Assembly: GCF_030009775.1 (NCBI RefSeq)
Contig: NZ_JASCTH010000002.1
Coordinates: forward strand, 186,001-250,000
Length of the DNA: 64,000 nt
Direction of reading: 5' to 3'
DNA from: Actinoplanes sandaracinus
GTDB taxonomy: Bacteria; Actinomycetota; Actinomycetes; Mycobacteriales; Micromonosporaceae
Shown here: positions 53,257-63,576 of the stretch, in pieces
Layout: each line of letters starts with the position of its first letter
Position numbering within the stretch: position 1 is the first letter of the stretch
Translations under genes and position numbers: made by a program
The notes under the pieces: generated by a model
Told to the model about the DNA's origin: nothing
Seen by the model: only the letters and a program-made list of their open reading frames with translations
Database searches by the model: none

Positions 53257-54483
53257 ATGCCTGTTGATCACCGCAAGCTCGGCCGCGAGCTGGACCTGTT
53301 CGACTCCGACCCGCTGATCGGCGCCGGCCTGCCGTTCTGGCTGCCGGGTGGCGCGGCCGCCCGCCACGAGGTCGAGTCCTTTCTGTACGACCTGGAGCGC
53401 CGCGCCGGGTACCGGCACGTCTATTCGCCGGCGCTGGGCAGACGGAAGATGTACGAATTGTCCGGCCACTGGTCGAACTTCGCCGACGACATGTTCCCGC
53501 CGATGCGGGTCGGTGATGACGAGCTGGTTCTGCGGCCCAGTCTCTGCCCGCATCACGCTCTGATCTTCTCCGCGCGCGGCAGGTCGTACCGTGACCTGCC
53601 GTTGCGGATCGCCGAGTTGGGGCCGATGTACCGGGCGGAACGTTCGGGCGTCCTCGGCGGCCTGTCCCGGGTGCGGTCGATCCTGCTCAACGACGCCCAC
53701 ATCTTCTGCGCGGAGGATCAGGCGGGCGCCGAGGTGGCCGGGGTGCTGGGGCTGATGCGCCAGGCGCACGCGGTCCTCGGCATGGGCGCGGTCTCCTACC
53801 GGTTGTCGTTGCGCGGGCCGGGAAAGAGGTACGGCGGGGACGACGCCGTGTGGGCACGGGCCGAGGCGCTGCTGCGTGGCGCGCTGGCCGACGCGAAGGT
53901 CGCGTACGTGGAGGCGGCGGGCGAGGCGGCGTTCTACGGCCCGAAGATCGACGTGCAGGTGGCCGATCCCTCCGGCCGGGAGTGGACCCTCGCCACCGTT
54001 CAGGTCGACTACCACCAGCCGGAGCGGTTCAAGCTGGGGTACGTGAACGCGAGCGGCGGGCGGGACCGGCCGGTCATGGTGCACCGCAGCCTGGCCGGCT
54101 CGATGGAGCGGCTGTTCGGGCACCTGATCGAGGTGCACGAGGGCGCGTTCCCGGTCTGGTATGCCCCGGTTCAGCTCGCGGTGCTGCCGGTCGGCGCCGA
54201 TCAGGACGCCGCGGCCCGGGAGTTCGCCGCCGAGGCCGCCGACCTGCGTGTGGAGGTCCTGCACGACGGCTCGGTCGGCGCCCGGATCCGCAAGTGCCGG
54301 AGGGTTCCGTACATCGCGGTGATCGGCGCCCGGGAAGCCGCCGAGCGGCAGGTGGCGCTGCGGCTGCGGGACGGGCGACGCCTGGATCCGATGCCGGGGG
54401 CGGCGGCGATCGCATCGATCAGAGCCGCCGCCCGGAGCAGGGGACAGGATCAGGCGGGAGCGGAGGTACGCGCCAACCCGTAG
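53257..54483 (+). CDS. Truncated threonyl-tRNA synthetase-like protein (no TGS or editing domain)
   Basis: A 408-residue class II synthetase core. Motif 2 is YRAERSGVLGGLSRVRSIL, then NDAHIFC with the zinc-binding His. SLCPHH carries the zinc Cys, and motif 3 VMVHRSLAGSMERLFGHLIE has the third zinc ligand. The C-terminal anticodon-binding domain VQLAVLPVGADQDAAAREFA follows. The N-terminal TGS and alanyl/seryl editing domains of ordinary ThrRS (about 640 residues in total) are absent, since the protein opens directly with the catalytic core. It may be a resistant or regulatory paralogue, or act in a natural-product pathway. AAGGAG precedes the ATG. Its 3' end overlaps cimA by 34 bases. Confidence 0.85.
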   Translation: MPVDHRKLGRELDLFDSDPLIGAGLPFWLPGGAAARHEVESFLYDLERRAGYRHVYSPALGRRKMYELSGHWSNFADDMFPPMRVGDDELVLRPSLCPHHALIFSARGRSYRDLPLRIAELGPMYRAERSGVLGGLSRVRSILLNDAHIFCAEDQAGAEVAGVLGLMRQAHAVLGMGAVSYRLSLRGPGKRYGGDDAVWARAEALLRGALADAKVAYVEAAGEAAFYGPKIDVQVADPSGREWTLATVQVDYHQPERFKLGYVNASGGRDRPVMVHRSLAGSMERLFGHLIEVHEGAFPVWYAPVQLAVLPVGADQDAAAREFAAEAADLRVEVLHDGSVGARIRKCRRVPYIAVIGAREAAERQVALRLRDGRRLDPMPGAAAIASIRAAARSRGQDQAGAEVRANP

Positions 54484-56036
54484 GTGAGGGCATCGACGAG
54501 GGCCGTCCAGCTGGCCTCGACGATGTTCTCGTGCACGCCGACCGTGGTCCATTCGCGGTTGCGATCGCTGGTCTCCAGCAGCACCCGGGTGATCGCATTG
54601 GTGCCGTGGCTGCCCTCCAGGATCCGCACCTTGAAGTCGGACAGCTCGAACGTCTTCAGCTGCGGATAGTGGTTCTGGAGGGCGCTGCGCAACGCCTCGT
54701 CGAGGGCGTTGACCGGGCCGTTGCCCTCGGCCGTGGCGATCACCCGCTCGCCACGGACGCGCACCTTGACGGTGCCCTCGGAGATGACCGTGCCGTCCTC
54801 CCGGTGCTCGACCAGCACCCGGTACGACTCCAGGGTGAACGGCCGTGCCAGATCGGCGCCGGGCAGTTCGCCGCGGACCAGCAGCTCGAAGGACGCGTCG
54901 GCGGCCTCGAACGACCAGCCGCCCGCTTCCAGGTCCTTGACCTTGCGGGTCACGGCGGTCAAGGTGTCCGGGTGGCCGGCCAGGTCCAGCCCGAGCTCAC
55001 GGCTCTTGAGCTCGATGCTGGCCCGGCCGGCCATCTCGGTTACCAGGATCCGCATGTCGTTGCCCACCACCGACGGGTCGACGTGGTTGTAGAGCAGCGG
55101 ATCCACTTTGATCGCGCTCGCGTGCAGCCCCGCCTTGTGAGCGAATGCCGCGGCCCCGACGTAGGCCTGGTGGGTGTCGGGGGCGATGTTGGCGATCTCG
55201 GCGAGCGCGGTGGAGACCCGCGTCGCCTTCTCCAGGCATCCGTCCGGTAGGACTTTCAGCCCGAGCTTGAGTTGCAGGTTGCTGACGACGGCGAACAGGT
55301 CGGCGTTGCCGGGGCGTTCGCCGTACCCGTTGGCGGTGCACTGGAAGTGCTCGACGCCGGCCTCGACCGCGGCGATGGTGTTGGCGACCGCGCAGGCGGT
55401 GTCGTTCTGGCAGTGGATGCCGAGCCGGTCCGGGGTCACGCCGGTCCGGGCGACGACCTCCTCGATCGCCTTGGTGATCATCGACGGGAGCATGCCGCCG
55501 TTGGTGTCACACATGACCACCCGCTCGGCGCCCGCCTCGATGGCGGCCGTCACGACACTCGCCGTGTACGCCGGGTCGTAGCGGAAGCCGTCGAAGAAGT
55601 GCTCACAGTCGACGAACGCGCGCCGCCCGTTGGCGACCAGGTGCCGCACGGTGTCCCGGACCATCGCCAGATTCTCGTCGCCGGTGGTGCGCAGCGCCCG
55701 CTCCACGTGCCGGATGTCCGACTTCGCGACCACGCAGACCACCGGCGTACCCGCGTCGATGAGGGCTTTGACCTGCGCGTCCTCAGCGACGTCGACGCCT
55801 GCCTTGCGGGTGGCCCCGAAAGCGACCAGGACCGCGTGCCGCAGGTCCAGTTCGGTCTTCGCCCGTGCGAAGAACTCGGTGTCCTTGGGCATGGCGCCCG
55901 GCCAGCCGCCCTCGATGAAGCCCACCCCGAACTCGTCCAGCAGGCGTGCGACGGCGAGTTTGTCGGCGACCGTGTAGCTGATTCCCTCGCGTTGTCCGCC
56001 ATCACGCAGCGTCGTGTCGAACACCTGGTAGTCCAT
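54450..56036 (-). CDS. cimA: (R)-citramalate synthase
   Basis: CimA condenses pyruvate with acetyl-CoA to citramalate, feeding isoleucine synthesis from pyruvate. The 528-residue protein opens with the HMGL/isopropylmalate-synthase signature DTTLRDGGQREG, then GFIEGGWPGAMPKD, CDTNGGMLPS and HCQNDTACAVANTIAAV. The C-terminal LeuA-type regulatory domain (RPFTLESYRVLVEHREDG, GNGPVNALDEALR) gives feedback control. A leader peptide and terminator sit in its 5' leader. The 500-plus-residue length matches the CimA branch rather than LeuA. Confidence 0.95.
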   Translation of the reverse strand: MDYQVFDTTLRDGGQREGISYTVADKLAVARLLDEFGVGFIEGGWPGAMPKDTEFFARAKTELDLRHAVLVAFGATRKAGVDVAEDAQVKALIDAGTPVVCVVAKSDIRHVERALRTTGDENLAMVRDTVRHLVANGRRAFVDCEHFFDGFRYDPAYTASVVTAAIEAGAERVVMCDTNGGMLPSMITKAIEEVVARTGVTPDRLGIHCQNDTACAVANTIAAVEAGVEHFQCTANGYGERPGNADLFAVVSNLQLKLGLKVLPDGCLEKATRVSTALAEIANIAPDTHQAYVGAAAFAHKAGLHASAIKVDPLLYNHVDPSVVGNDMRILVTEMAGRASIELKSRELGLDLAGHPDTLTAVTRKVKDLEAGGWSFEAADASFELLVRGELPGADLARPFTLESYRVLVEHREDGTVISEGTVKVRVRGERVIATAEGNGPVNALDEALRSALQNHYPQLKTFELSDFKVRILEGSHGTNAITRVLLETSDRNREWTTVGVHENIVEASWTALVDALTYGLARTSAPA

Positions 56037-56074
56037 CGGGGAAGTCCTTTCGATTGGTCACCCACCACTCACAA

Positions 56075-56105
56075 CAAAAAGACCCCCCGCGGATGCGGGA
56101 GGTCT
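56075..56105 (-). terminator. Attenuator terminator in the cimA leader
   Basis: On the minus strand AGACCTCCCGC pairs with GCGGGGGGTCT (one G-U pair) around ATCC and is followed by TTTTTG. It lies between the leader-peptide frame and cimA, 38 bases before the ATG. Confidence 0.8.
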
Positions 56106-56122
56106 GCGCGTCGGCGATGAGG

Positions 56123-56179
56123 TCAGCCGGCGCGCCAGGTGCGAATAATCAGCACGGAGTGGGTCACGGTTGTGAGCAT
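56123..56179 (-). CDS. Leader peptide of the cimA attenuator
   Basis: The minus-strand frame reads MLTTVTHSVLIIRTWRAG followed by TGA. Eight of eighteen residues after the Met are Thr, Val, Leu or Ile before the basic tail, the amino acids whose synthesis CimA serves. It ends 17 bases before the terminator hairpin. Its ribosome binding site is weak. Confidence 0.65.
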   Translation of the reverse strand: MLTTVTHSVLIIRTWRAG

Positions 56180-56402
56180 GCCACGCCGGGCGCCCGGTGA
56201 GACCACAAATCCAAAAGCTGAGACGGTACGCGCGGCGCGCCACCCGGCCGGCGGATCCCGATCGGATGAACGCCAGGGCCAATCCCCCGGTCCTGGCGTT
56301 CGGTCGGGAGACTTCGCCGATCGGCTCCACCGCGCGCGCGAACGGTGCGTGACCGCGCTCCTCCGGGATCGGGCGATCGACCCCGGAGGATAGGTTAAGG
56401 GC

Positions 56403-57146
56403 GTGGTGGCTGAATCGTATTCGCGAAACCTGCCCTTCTCGAAGGCCTACAACTTCCGTGACGTCGGCGGCTACGCCGGACTGGACGGGCGGCGGGTCCG
56501 CTGGCGGCGGTTGTTCCGGGCCGACTCGCTGCACCGCATCCAGGACGGCGACGCCGAGGCCTTCGCCGCGCTCGGCGTCCGCACGGTGATCGACCTCCGG
56601 CGCCCGTTCGAGGTCGAGAAATTCGGCCGGGTCGCCGACGACTGCGGCGTCGACTACCACAACCTGGTGGTCCGGCACGTCGACTGGGACGGCATCGAAC
56701 AGCCCGGCGAGACGGGGCGCGAGCGCTGGCTGGCCGACCGCTACCTGAACTTCGCCGAGGACGGCCGCGAGGGCATCGCCGACTCGCTGCGCCTGATCGC
56801 CGACCCGGTGGCGGCGCCCGTCGTCGTGCACTGCATGGCCGGGAAGGACCGGACCGGCACGGTCTGCGCTCTGACGCTGTCCCTGCTCGGGGTGTCCGAT
56901 GAGGACATCGCCGCCGACTACGCGCTGACCACCGAGGCGATGCGCCCGCTCACCGAGTACCTGCTCCGGACCAGCCCCGAGTCGGTCAACGGCAACGAGC
57001 ACATGTTCGACTCGCCCGCCGAGGCGATGCACATGTTCCTCGACGACCTGCGCGCGCTGCACGGCTCGGTCGAGTCGTACGCCAGGGACATCGGCGTCAC
57101 CGACGACCAGCTCGCCTCACTGCGCTCCCACCTGCTGCAGCCCTGA
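56403..57146 (+). CDS. Tyrosine/serine phosphatase of the PtpB type
   Basis: A 247-residue phosphatase with P-loop VVHCMAGKDRTGTVCALTL, the HCxxGKDRT form of the PtpB/MptpB family, which acts on phosphotyrosine and phosphoinositides. FRDVGGYAGLDGRRVRWRRL is its N-terminal hallmark. There is no signal peptide. It starts at GTG, faces away from cimA, and ends at a strong hairpin shared with the convergent LPXTG gene. Confidence 0.92.
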   Translation: MVAESYSRNLPFSKAYNFRDVGGYAGLDGRRVRWRRLFRADSLHRIQDGDAEAFAALGVRTVIDLRRPFEVEKFGRVADDCGVDYHNLVVRHVDWDGIEQPGETGRERWLADRYLNFAEDGREGIADSLRLIADPVAAPVVVHCMAGKDRTGTVCALTLSLLGVSDEDIAADYALTTEAMRPLTEYLLRTSPESVNGNEHMFDSPAEAMHMFLDDLRALHGSVESYARDIGVTDDQLASLRSHLLQP

Positions 57147-57152
57147 GACATG

Positions 57153-57182
57153 CGGATGGGCGGGCCGGAGCCCGCCCATCCG
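57153..57182. terminator. Bidirectional terminator
   Basis: CGGATGGGCGGGC pairs perfectly with GCCCGCCCATCCG around CGGA, between the phosphatase and the convergent LPXTG gene. Confidence 0.9.
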
Positions 57183-57193
57183 TGCGAAGAAGG

Positions 57194-58702
57194 TCAGACC
57201 TCGAACCGGGTGCGCCGCTTGCGGGCGATCACGAAGCCGGCCGCACCGGCCGCCACGAGCAGCACGCCGACGCCGGCGATCGCCGTTCCCTGCGGGCCGG
57301 TGATCGGCAGGCCACCGCCCTCACCGCCGGACTCGCCGCCGGTCCCGCCGTTGCCGTCGGCGTCACCGCTACCGCCGTTGCCACCGTTGCCGCCCGTGCC
57401 GGGCTCCGCCCCGGATGGGTTGATCACGATTTCGGCCTTGTCGTTCGACTTGTCGATGTCCTGATCGAAACGCGAGCACTCGCACGCCGGGTTGGACTCG
57501 ATCCGGCCCTTGGCGTCCGCGACGACCTTGTCGATACGCAGCCCGAACTCCCAGCTGACGGTCTCACCCACGGGGCGCACGGTGCCGCCGTAGCAGACGT
57601 ACTGCTCCGCCTGCGGATCGGTCTTCACCACGTTGCCTCTGGCGAGGTAGCAACCCATCGGGATGGTGGTGACCGTCGTACCGGTCGGCACCGTGACGAT
57701 GGCGATGCTCTCCTGACCGCGGTCTTGGCCGGAGTCCAGCGCCGCCGGGCCGTTGTTGCGCACGCCGACCCGGACGGTGACCGTGGAACCGGCCGCGCCG
57801 GACGCCTTCGCGCCCACCGCGGCGAGGTCGACGCCCTGCGCCCCGGTCGCCCGCACGCTGAACTCCTGCCAGTTGTCGTCCGGCTTGGAGTCGGTCTGGG
57901 CAACCCGCGCCTTGGCGGCGCTCACCGGGACCAGCCGCAGCTTCGCGCCCTCGGCGGCCTTCCGGGAGCCGGCGGCCAGCCGGTCGGCGGCCTTGGCATA
58001 GTCGGCAGCGGTCATCCACTGGAACTGGACGGCGCTCCTGCCCGGGGCCGCGGTGTCCTTGCGCAGCCGGAACGGCAGGTCGACGCCGTAGGTAACACCG
58101 GCTTCCAGATCCTCGGTGAAGAGGCAGCCCACGACCTTGCCGCGGTATTCACAGTTCGAGAACCGCTCGGCGACCTCGAACGCATAGTCGGTGTAGCCGA
58201 AGACACCAGCGCCGGTGACGACCTTGGTGCTCTTGTTGGTCACCGTCGACCGGGCGTCGAAGGCACTGCCCGGCTTGGCGCTGATCTCGATGGACTCACC
58301 GGCGGCCAGGTCGACGCTCTCGGCGACCTCGACCGTCGCGCTGGTGCTGACCGGCGCGACGTCCTTGGCGGCGAGTGTCGCCGTCACCTTGCCGGTCGAC
58401 CCGGCCACGGCGTTGCCGGTCGCCTTCAGATCGGCCTCGAGCGAGATCCAGTCGAAGTCCGGGCCGAGGTCGACGTCGAACGGGGTGGAGCAGACCAACT
58501 CGGTCGGTGACGTGCTCTCGCACTCCCCGAGCTGCGCGGGATTCGCCAGGCTGACACCGGGAAGGTCACCGGACAGCTTGTAGGTGGACGCCGTGCCGAG
58601 GGGCGGTGCATGCGGGGTTCCTCCCGGGAACGGTCCGAAGATCAGGAGCCCGCAGCATAGAAAAAGTCGGATTTCCGCGTGGTCCCGTATCCACGCATGC
58701 AC
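57194..58702 (-). CDS. LPXTG cell-wall-anchored surface protein 3 (DUF11-like repeats)
   Basis: A 502-residue surface protein. A hydrophobic N-terminus (LFLCCGLLIFGPF) is a weak signal peptide. The ectodomain carries two or three Ig-like/DUF11-type modules with Cys pairs (GECESTSP, NCEYRG, ECSRFDQ), and a Gly/Asp/Ser linker. The sorting signal LPITG is at residues 465-469, followed by a hydrophobic helix and the tail ARKRRTRFEV. The GTG start has GGAG only three bases before it; a start further in is possible. It is unlinked to the two LPXTG genes at 13-15 kb. Confidence 0.75.
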   Translation of the reverse strand: MHAWIRDHAEIRLFLCCGLLIFGPFPGGTPHAPPLGTASTYKLSGDLPGVSLANPAQLGECESTSPTELVCSTPFDVDLGPDFDWISLEADLKATGNAVAGSTGKVTATLAAKDVAPVSTSATVEVAESVDLAAGESIEISAKPGSAFDARSTVTNKSTKVVTGAGVFGYTDYAFEVAERFSNCEYRGKVVGCLFTEDLEAGVTYGVDLPFRLRKDTAAPGRSAVQFQWMTAADYAKAADRLAAGSRKAAEGAKLRLVPVSAAKARVAQTDSKPDDNWQEFSVRATGAQGVDLAAVGAKASGAAGSTVTVRVGVRNNGPAALDSGQDRGQESIAIVTVPTGTTVTTIPMGCYLARGNVVKTDPQAEQYVCYGGTVRPVGETVSWEFGLRIDKVVADAKGRIESNPACECSRFDQDIDKSNDKAEIVINPSGAEPGTGGNGGNGGSGDADGNGGTGGESGGEGGGLPITGPQGTAIAGVGVLLVAAGAAGFVIARKRRTRFEV

Positions 58703-58845
58703 ATGCTCCGTGTCCGATCAGCAACCACCCGCCTCAGCCGATAGGCGCGCGGCGCGCCGAGAGGCGGGTGACGTCGCGGGGGGGCCACGAGACGGGGTGG
58801 GAGCGTTTGTGGTGGCTCCCACCCGTACCGGAGAAAGGTTTTGAT

Positions 58846-59943
58846 CTAGAGGACGCGGTGGACCCAGCCGAAGGGGTCTTCGGCGCGGCCGCGCTGGATG
58901 TCGACCAGCTCCTTGCGCAGGCCCATGGTGACCTCGCCGGGACCGCCGTCGGCGACGGTGAAGTCGCCGTCCTCACTCTTGATCACGCCGATCGGAGTGA
59001 TCACGGCGGCGGTGCCGCAGGCGAACGCCTCGCGGACCCGGCCGGAGGCGGCGCCCTCACGCCACTCCTCCAGGCTGATCGGGCGCTCCTCGACACGGCG
59101 GCCGGCCCGCTCGGCCAGCTTGATCACCGAATCGCGGGTGATGCCGGGCAGGATGGTGCCGGTCAGCGGCGGCGTGATCAGGTTCCCGTCGTCGAGGACG
59201 AGGAAGACATTCATGCCGCCCAGCTCGTCGATGTACTTCCGCTCCACCGCGTCCAGGTAGACGACCTGGTCGCAGCCGTGCTCGGAGGCCTCGGCCTGCG
59301 CGGAGAGACCGGCGGCGTAGTTGCCGCCGCACTTGGCCGCGCCGGTGCCACCGGGAGCGGCCCGGGTGAAGTCGGGCGTCACCCAGATGCTGACCGGCTT
59401 GACGCCGCCGGAGAAGTACGGACCCACCGGGGAGGCGATGACCAGGTAGAGGTACTCGTTCGCGGGGCGGACACCGAGGAAGACCTCGCTCGCGTAGGCG
59501 AACGGGCGCAGGTAGAGGCTGCCCTCGGGATCTTCCGGAATCCACTTCCGGTCGATCGAGATGATCTCGTGCAGGGAGCGGAGGAACGTCTCCACCGGGA
59601 GCGCCGGCATCGCCATGCGCTGGGCGGACTGGTTGAACCGGGCCGCGTTGGCGTCCGGCCGGAACATCGCGACACCACCGTCGGGCAGCGTGTACGCCTT
59701 CAAGCCCTCGAAGATCTCCTGGGCGTAGTGCAGCACGGCGCTGGCCGGGTCCATCGGGATCGGCGCGCGGGCCTCGACGCGAGGTTCGTACCAACCCTTA
59801 CCGTCGGCGTAGCGCACAGTGACCATGTGGTCGGTGAAGATTCGGCCGAAACCGGGGCTGGCCAGCGCGGCCTGACGGTCCGCGTCGCTGACGGGTGCCG
59901 GGTTCGGACGGATCTCGAAATCGAGGTTGTCACCACCGCTCAT
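58846..59943 (-). CDS. ilvE: Branched-chain amino acid aminotransferase
   Basis: IlvE makes the last step to Leu, Ile and Val with PLP. The 365-residue class IV protein includes YAQEIFEGLKAYTLPDGGVA, RFNQSAQRMAMPALPVETFL, AAKCGGNYAAGLSAQAEASE with the PLP lysine, and DELGGMNVFLVLDDGNLITP. Its ATG follows a leader of about 140 bases below leuB, and it shares the strand and pathway with leuB and cimA. Confidence 0.96.
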   Translation of the reverse strand: MSGGDNLDFEIRPNPAPVSDADRQAALASPGFGRIFTDHMVTVRYADGKGWYEPRVEARAPIPMDPASAVLHYAQEIFEGLKAYTLPDGGVAMFRPDANAARFNQSAQRMAMPALPVETFLRSLHEIISIDRKWIPEDPEGSLYLRPFAYASEVFLGVRPANEYLYLVIASPVGPYFSGGVKPVSIWVTPDFTRAAPGGTGAAKCGGNYAAGLSAQAEASEHGCDQVVYLDAVERKYIDELGGMNVFLVLDDGNLITPPLTGTILPGITRDSVIKLAERAGRRVEERPISLEEWREGAASGRVREAFACGTAAVITPIGVIKSEDGDFTVADGGPGEVTMGLRKELVDIQRGRAEDPFGWVHRVL

Positions 59944-60081
59944 GGCAAGTAGACCTGCTTTCTGCAGACAGAATCGAAGCATGCGTGGGGGCACCCGCAG
60001 TGCCCCATGAATTTACCCCGAACGGTCGTTAACACAATGACCGCGGGTGACGAAGCCCCGAAGGGCTCGGTGTGGCGTCGC

Positions 60082-61113
60082 TCAGACGGCGGCGGCGACG
60101 CGGTCGCCGACCTCGGCGGTACGCAGCGGCGCGCCCGGGGCCCGGGACGCGACCTCGGCCGCGACCGCCTCGGTTACTCGCCGGGCCTCGTCGAGCTTGC
60201 CCAGGTGCTCCAGCAGCAGGGCGGCGGAGAGAATGGCCGCGGCCGGGTCGGCGATGCCCTTGCCGGCGATGTCCGGCGCGGAGCCGTGCACGGGCTCGAA
60301 CGTCGACGGGTAGACCCGCTCCGGGTTGACGGAGCCGCTGGCGGCCATGCCGATGCCACCGGTCACGGCGGCGGCGATGTCGGTGAGGATGTCACCGAAG
60401 AGGTTGTCGGTCACCACGACGTCGAAGCGCTGCGGGTTGCTGACCATGAACATGCTGGCGGCGTCGATGTGCTGGTACTCCGTGGTGACCTCGGGGAACT
60501 CCGAGGCGACGGCGGCGAAGGCACGGGACCACAGGTTGCCGGCGTGGGTCAGCACGTTGGTCTTGTGGACCAGGGTGACGTGGCGGCGGTCGCGGCGCTG
60601 CGCGCGGGAGAACGCGTCACGGATGACCCGCTCGACACCGTGCCGGGTGTTCAGGCTCTCCTCGGTGGCGATCTCGGCGGGGGTGTCCTTGTGCAGGACG
60701 CCGCCGGCGCCGACGTAGAGGCCCTCGGTGCCCTCGCGGACCACGACCATGTCGATCTCACCGGGCTTGACGCCGGCGAGCGGGCTGGTGGTGCCCGGCC
60801 ACAGCTTGGACGGGCGGAGGTTCACATACTGATCGAAGTCGAAGCGGAGCTTCAGCAGCAGGCCGCGCTCCAGGATGCCCGGCGCGACGCTCGGGTCGCC
60901 GATGGCGCCCAGCAGGATGGCGTCGTGGCCGGCCAGCTCGCCCTGCACCGTCGCCGGCAGGACCTCGCCGGTGCGGTGGTAGAGGCGGGCGCCCAGGTCG
61001 TACTCGTTGTAGTCGACTCCGGGGAGGACGACGTCGATGACCTTGCGGGCCTGCGCGGTCACCTCGGTACCGATGCCGTCGCCGCCGACAACCGCGATCC
61101 GCGCCACGCTCAC
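60082..61113 (-). CDS. leuB: 3-isopropylmalate dehydrogenase
   Basis: LeuB oxidises 3-isopropylmalate to the keto acid of leucine. The 343-residue protein begins at GTG ([18 protein letters not shown]) with GGGGGA upstream and shows [49 protein letters not shown] and [20 protein letters not shown]. It lies upstream of ilvE on the same strand. A second homologue such as a tartrate or isocitrate dehydrogenase is unlikely given the LeuB-specific residues. Confidence 0.96.
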   Translation of the reverse strand: MSVARIAVVGGDGIGTEVTAQARKVIDVVLPGVDYNEYDLGARLYHRTGEVLPATVQGELAGHDAILLGAIGDPSVAPGILERGLLLKLRFDFDQYVNLRPSKLWPGTTSPLAGVKPGEIDMVVVREGTEGLYVGAGGVLHKDTPAEIATEESLNTRHGVERVIRDAFSRAQRRDRRHVTLVHKTNVLTHAGNLWSRAFAAVASEFPEVTTEYQHIDAASMFMVSNPQRFDVVVTDNLFGDILTDIAAAVTGGIGMAASGSVNPERVYPSTFEPVHGSAPDIAGKGIADPAAAILSAALLLEHLGKLDEARRVTEAVAAEVASRAPGAPLRTAEVGDRVAAAV

Positions 61114-61195
61114 GTCAATTCCCCCAACACGTCCGGTCAACCCCGGCCAGGCTACTCGCCTGTCCCGATCAACGGAACGACAGTCCCACCAAATG

Positions 61196-61310
61196 AACGC
61201 TGGTTCAGACGCAACGCTGGTTCGGATGCTCCGGATGCTCTCGGACGCATCTCGGATGCTCTCGAATGCGAACAGCCCCCGGGACCGCGGCAAACGGTCA
61301 CGGGGGCTGT
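61196..61310. repeat. Direct repeats and a long hairpin upstream of leuB
   Basis: AACGCTGGTTC occurs at 61196 and 61213. GGATGCTC occurs three times between 61224 and 61261. ACAGCCCCCGGGACCG (61272-61287) pairs with CGGTCACGGGGGCTGT (61295-61310), with one mismatch. It lies 80 to 200 bases before the leuB start. The hairpin could be a terminator or an attenuator; the iterons could be operator sites. Confidence 0.5.
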
Positions 61311-61501
61311 AGCGACGAGAAGTCCCGCCGGAATACTCACCGCTCGCCCCGGGGACGGACACCATCACCCGAAGACAGGCCCGTTCAGGACGTGCGGTCA
61401 GGACAACGCTAGCGAGACGGACTAATGACGCGCAAGCCGCACACCAGCGTGTCGGGGATACGGTTCGTCGCGGGACGCGGCGGTGATGGCACCATGCGCC
61501 G

Positions 61502-61852
61502 GTGAGTTTCGACCTAGTGGTGTGGGCCATGGGCCAGACGGCCGAACCGGAAGCGGTCCGGGCCGCCAATGCCCGCTGCGTCCGCGGCGAGCATCCCCGA
61601 CGCCCCGCCGACCCCCGCGTCGTCGCCTTCTACGACGCCCTGACCAGCCATTATCCGGACCGTGGGCCGCATCTCGGCGCGTCTGGATCGCCATGGGCCA
61701 GCGCGCCGCTGCACGCCGAAGCCGACCACATCCACATGCGGCTCGACGAGAACTGCCCGGACGTGGTGCTGGAGACGATCGAGAGGTACGCCGGACACTT
61801 CCGCCTCGACCTGCTCGACCTCCAGGACGGGTCGGTGTACCGGGCCTTCTGA
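61502..61852 (+). CDS. Small conserved-looking protein of unknown function
   Basis: A 116-residue soluble protein starting at GTG ([16 protein letters not shown]). [40 protein letters not shown] and [20 protein letters not shown] give an alpha-beta pattern with many His and Asp residues. I recall similar uncharacterised proteins in actinobacteria, with no function. It is in the position where many actinobacteria have serA (between leuB and ilvC). Confidence 0.7.
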   Translation: MSFDLVVWAMGQTAEPEAVRAANARCVRGEHPRRPADPRVVAFYDALTSHYPDRGPHLGASGSPWASAPLHAEADHIHMRLDENCPDVVLETIERYAGHFRLDLLDLQDGSVYRAF

Positions 61853-61942
61853 TCCGCTGGCAGGCCGACCACGCCCGATCCGTCCGGCAACGCGCCACGC
61901 ACCTCGACCGTCACCCGTTCGGTGAGGTCCCCGGCGACCACA

Positions 61943-61976
61943 GATCGGGCAGCGCCTCGAGAAGCGCTGCCCGATC
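61943..61976. terminator. Terminator after ilvC
   Basis: GATCGGGCAGCGC pairs perfectly with GCGCTGCCCGATC around an eight-base loop, 20 bases past the ilvC stop. Confidence 0.85.
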
Positions 61977-61996
61977 CGTGCCACACCCGCGGTGGA

Positions 61997-63572
<1,576 letters not shown>

Positions 63573-63576
<4 letters not shown>

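Noticed and set aside
60048..60070. Small GAAGCCCC/GGGCTC hairpin between leuB and ilvE as a terminator
   Set aside because: The stem is only about five to six pairs with no T-run; it may be chance in GC-rich sequence.
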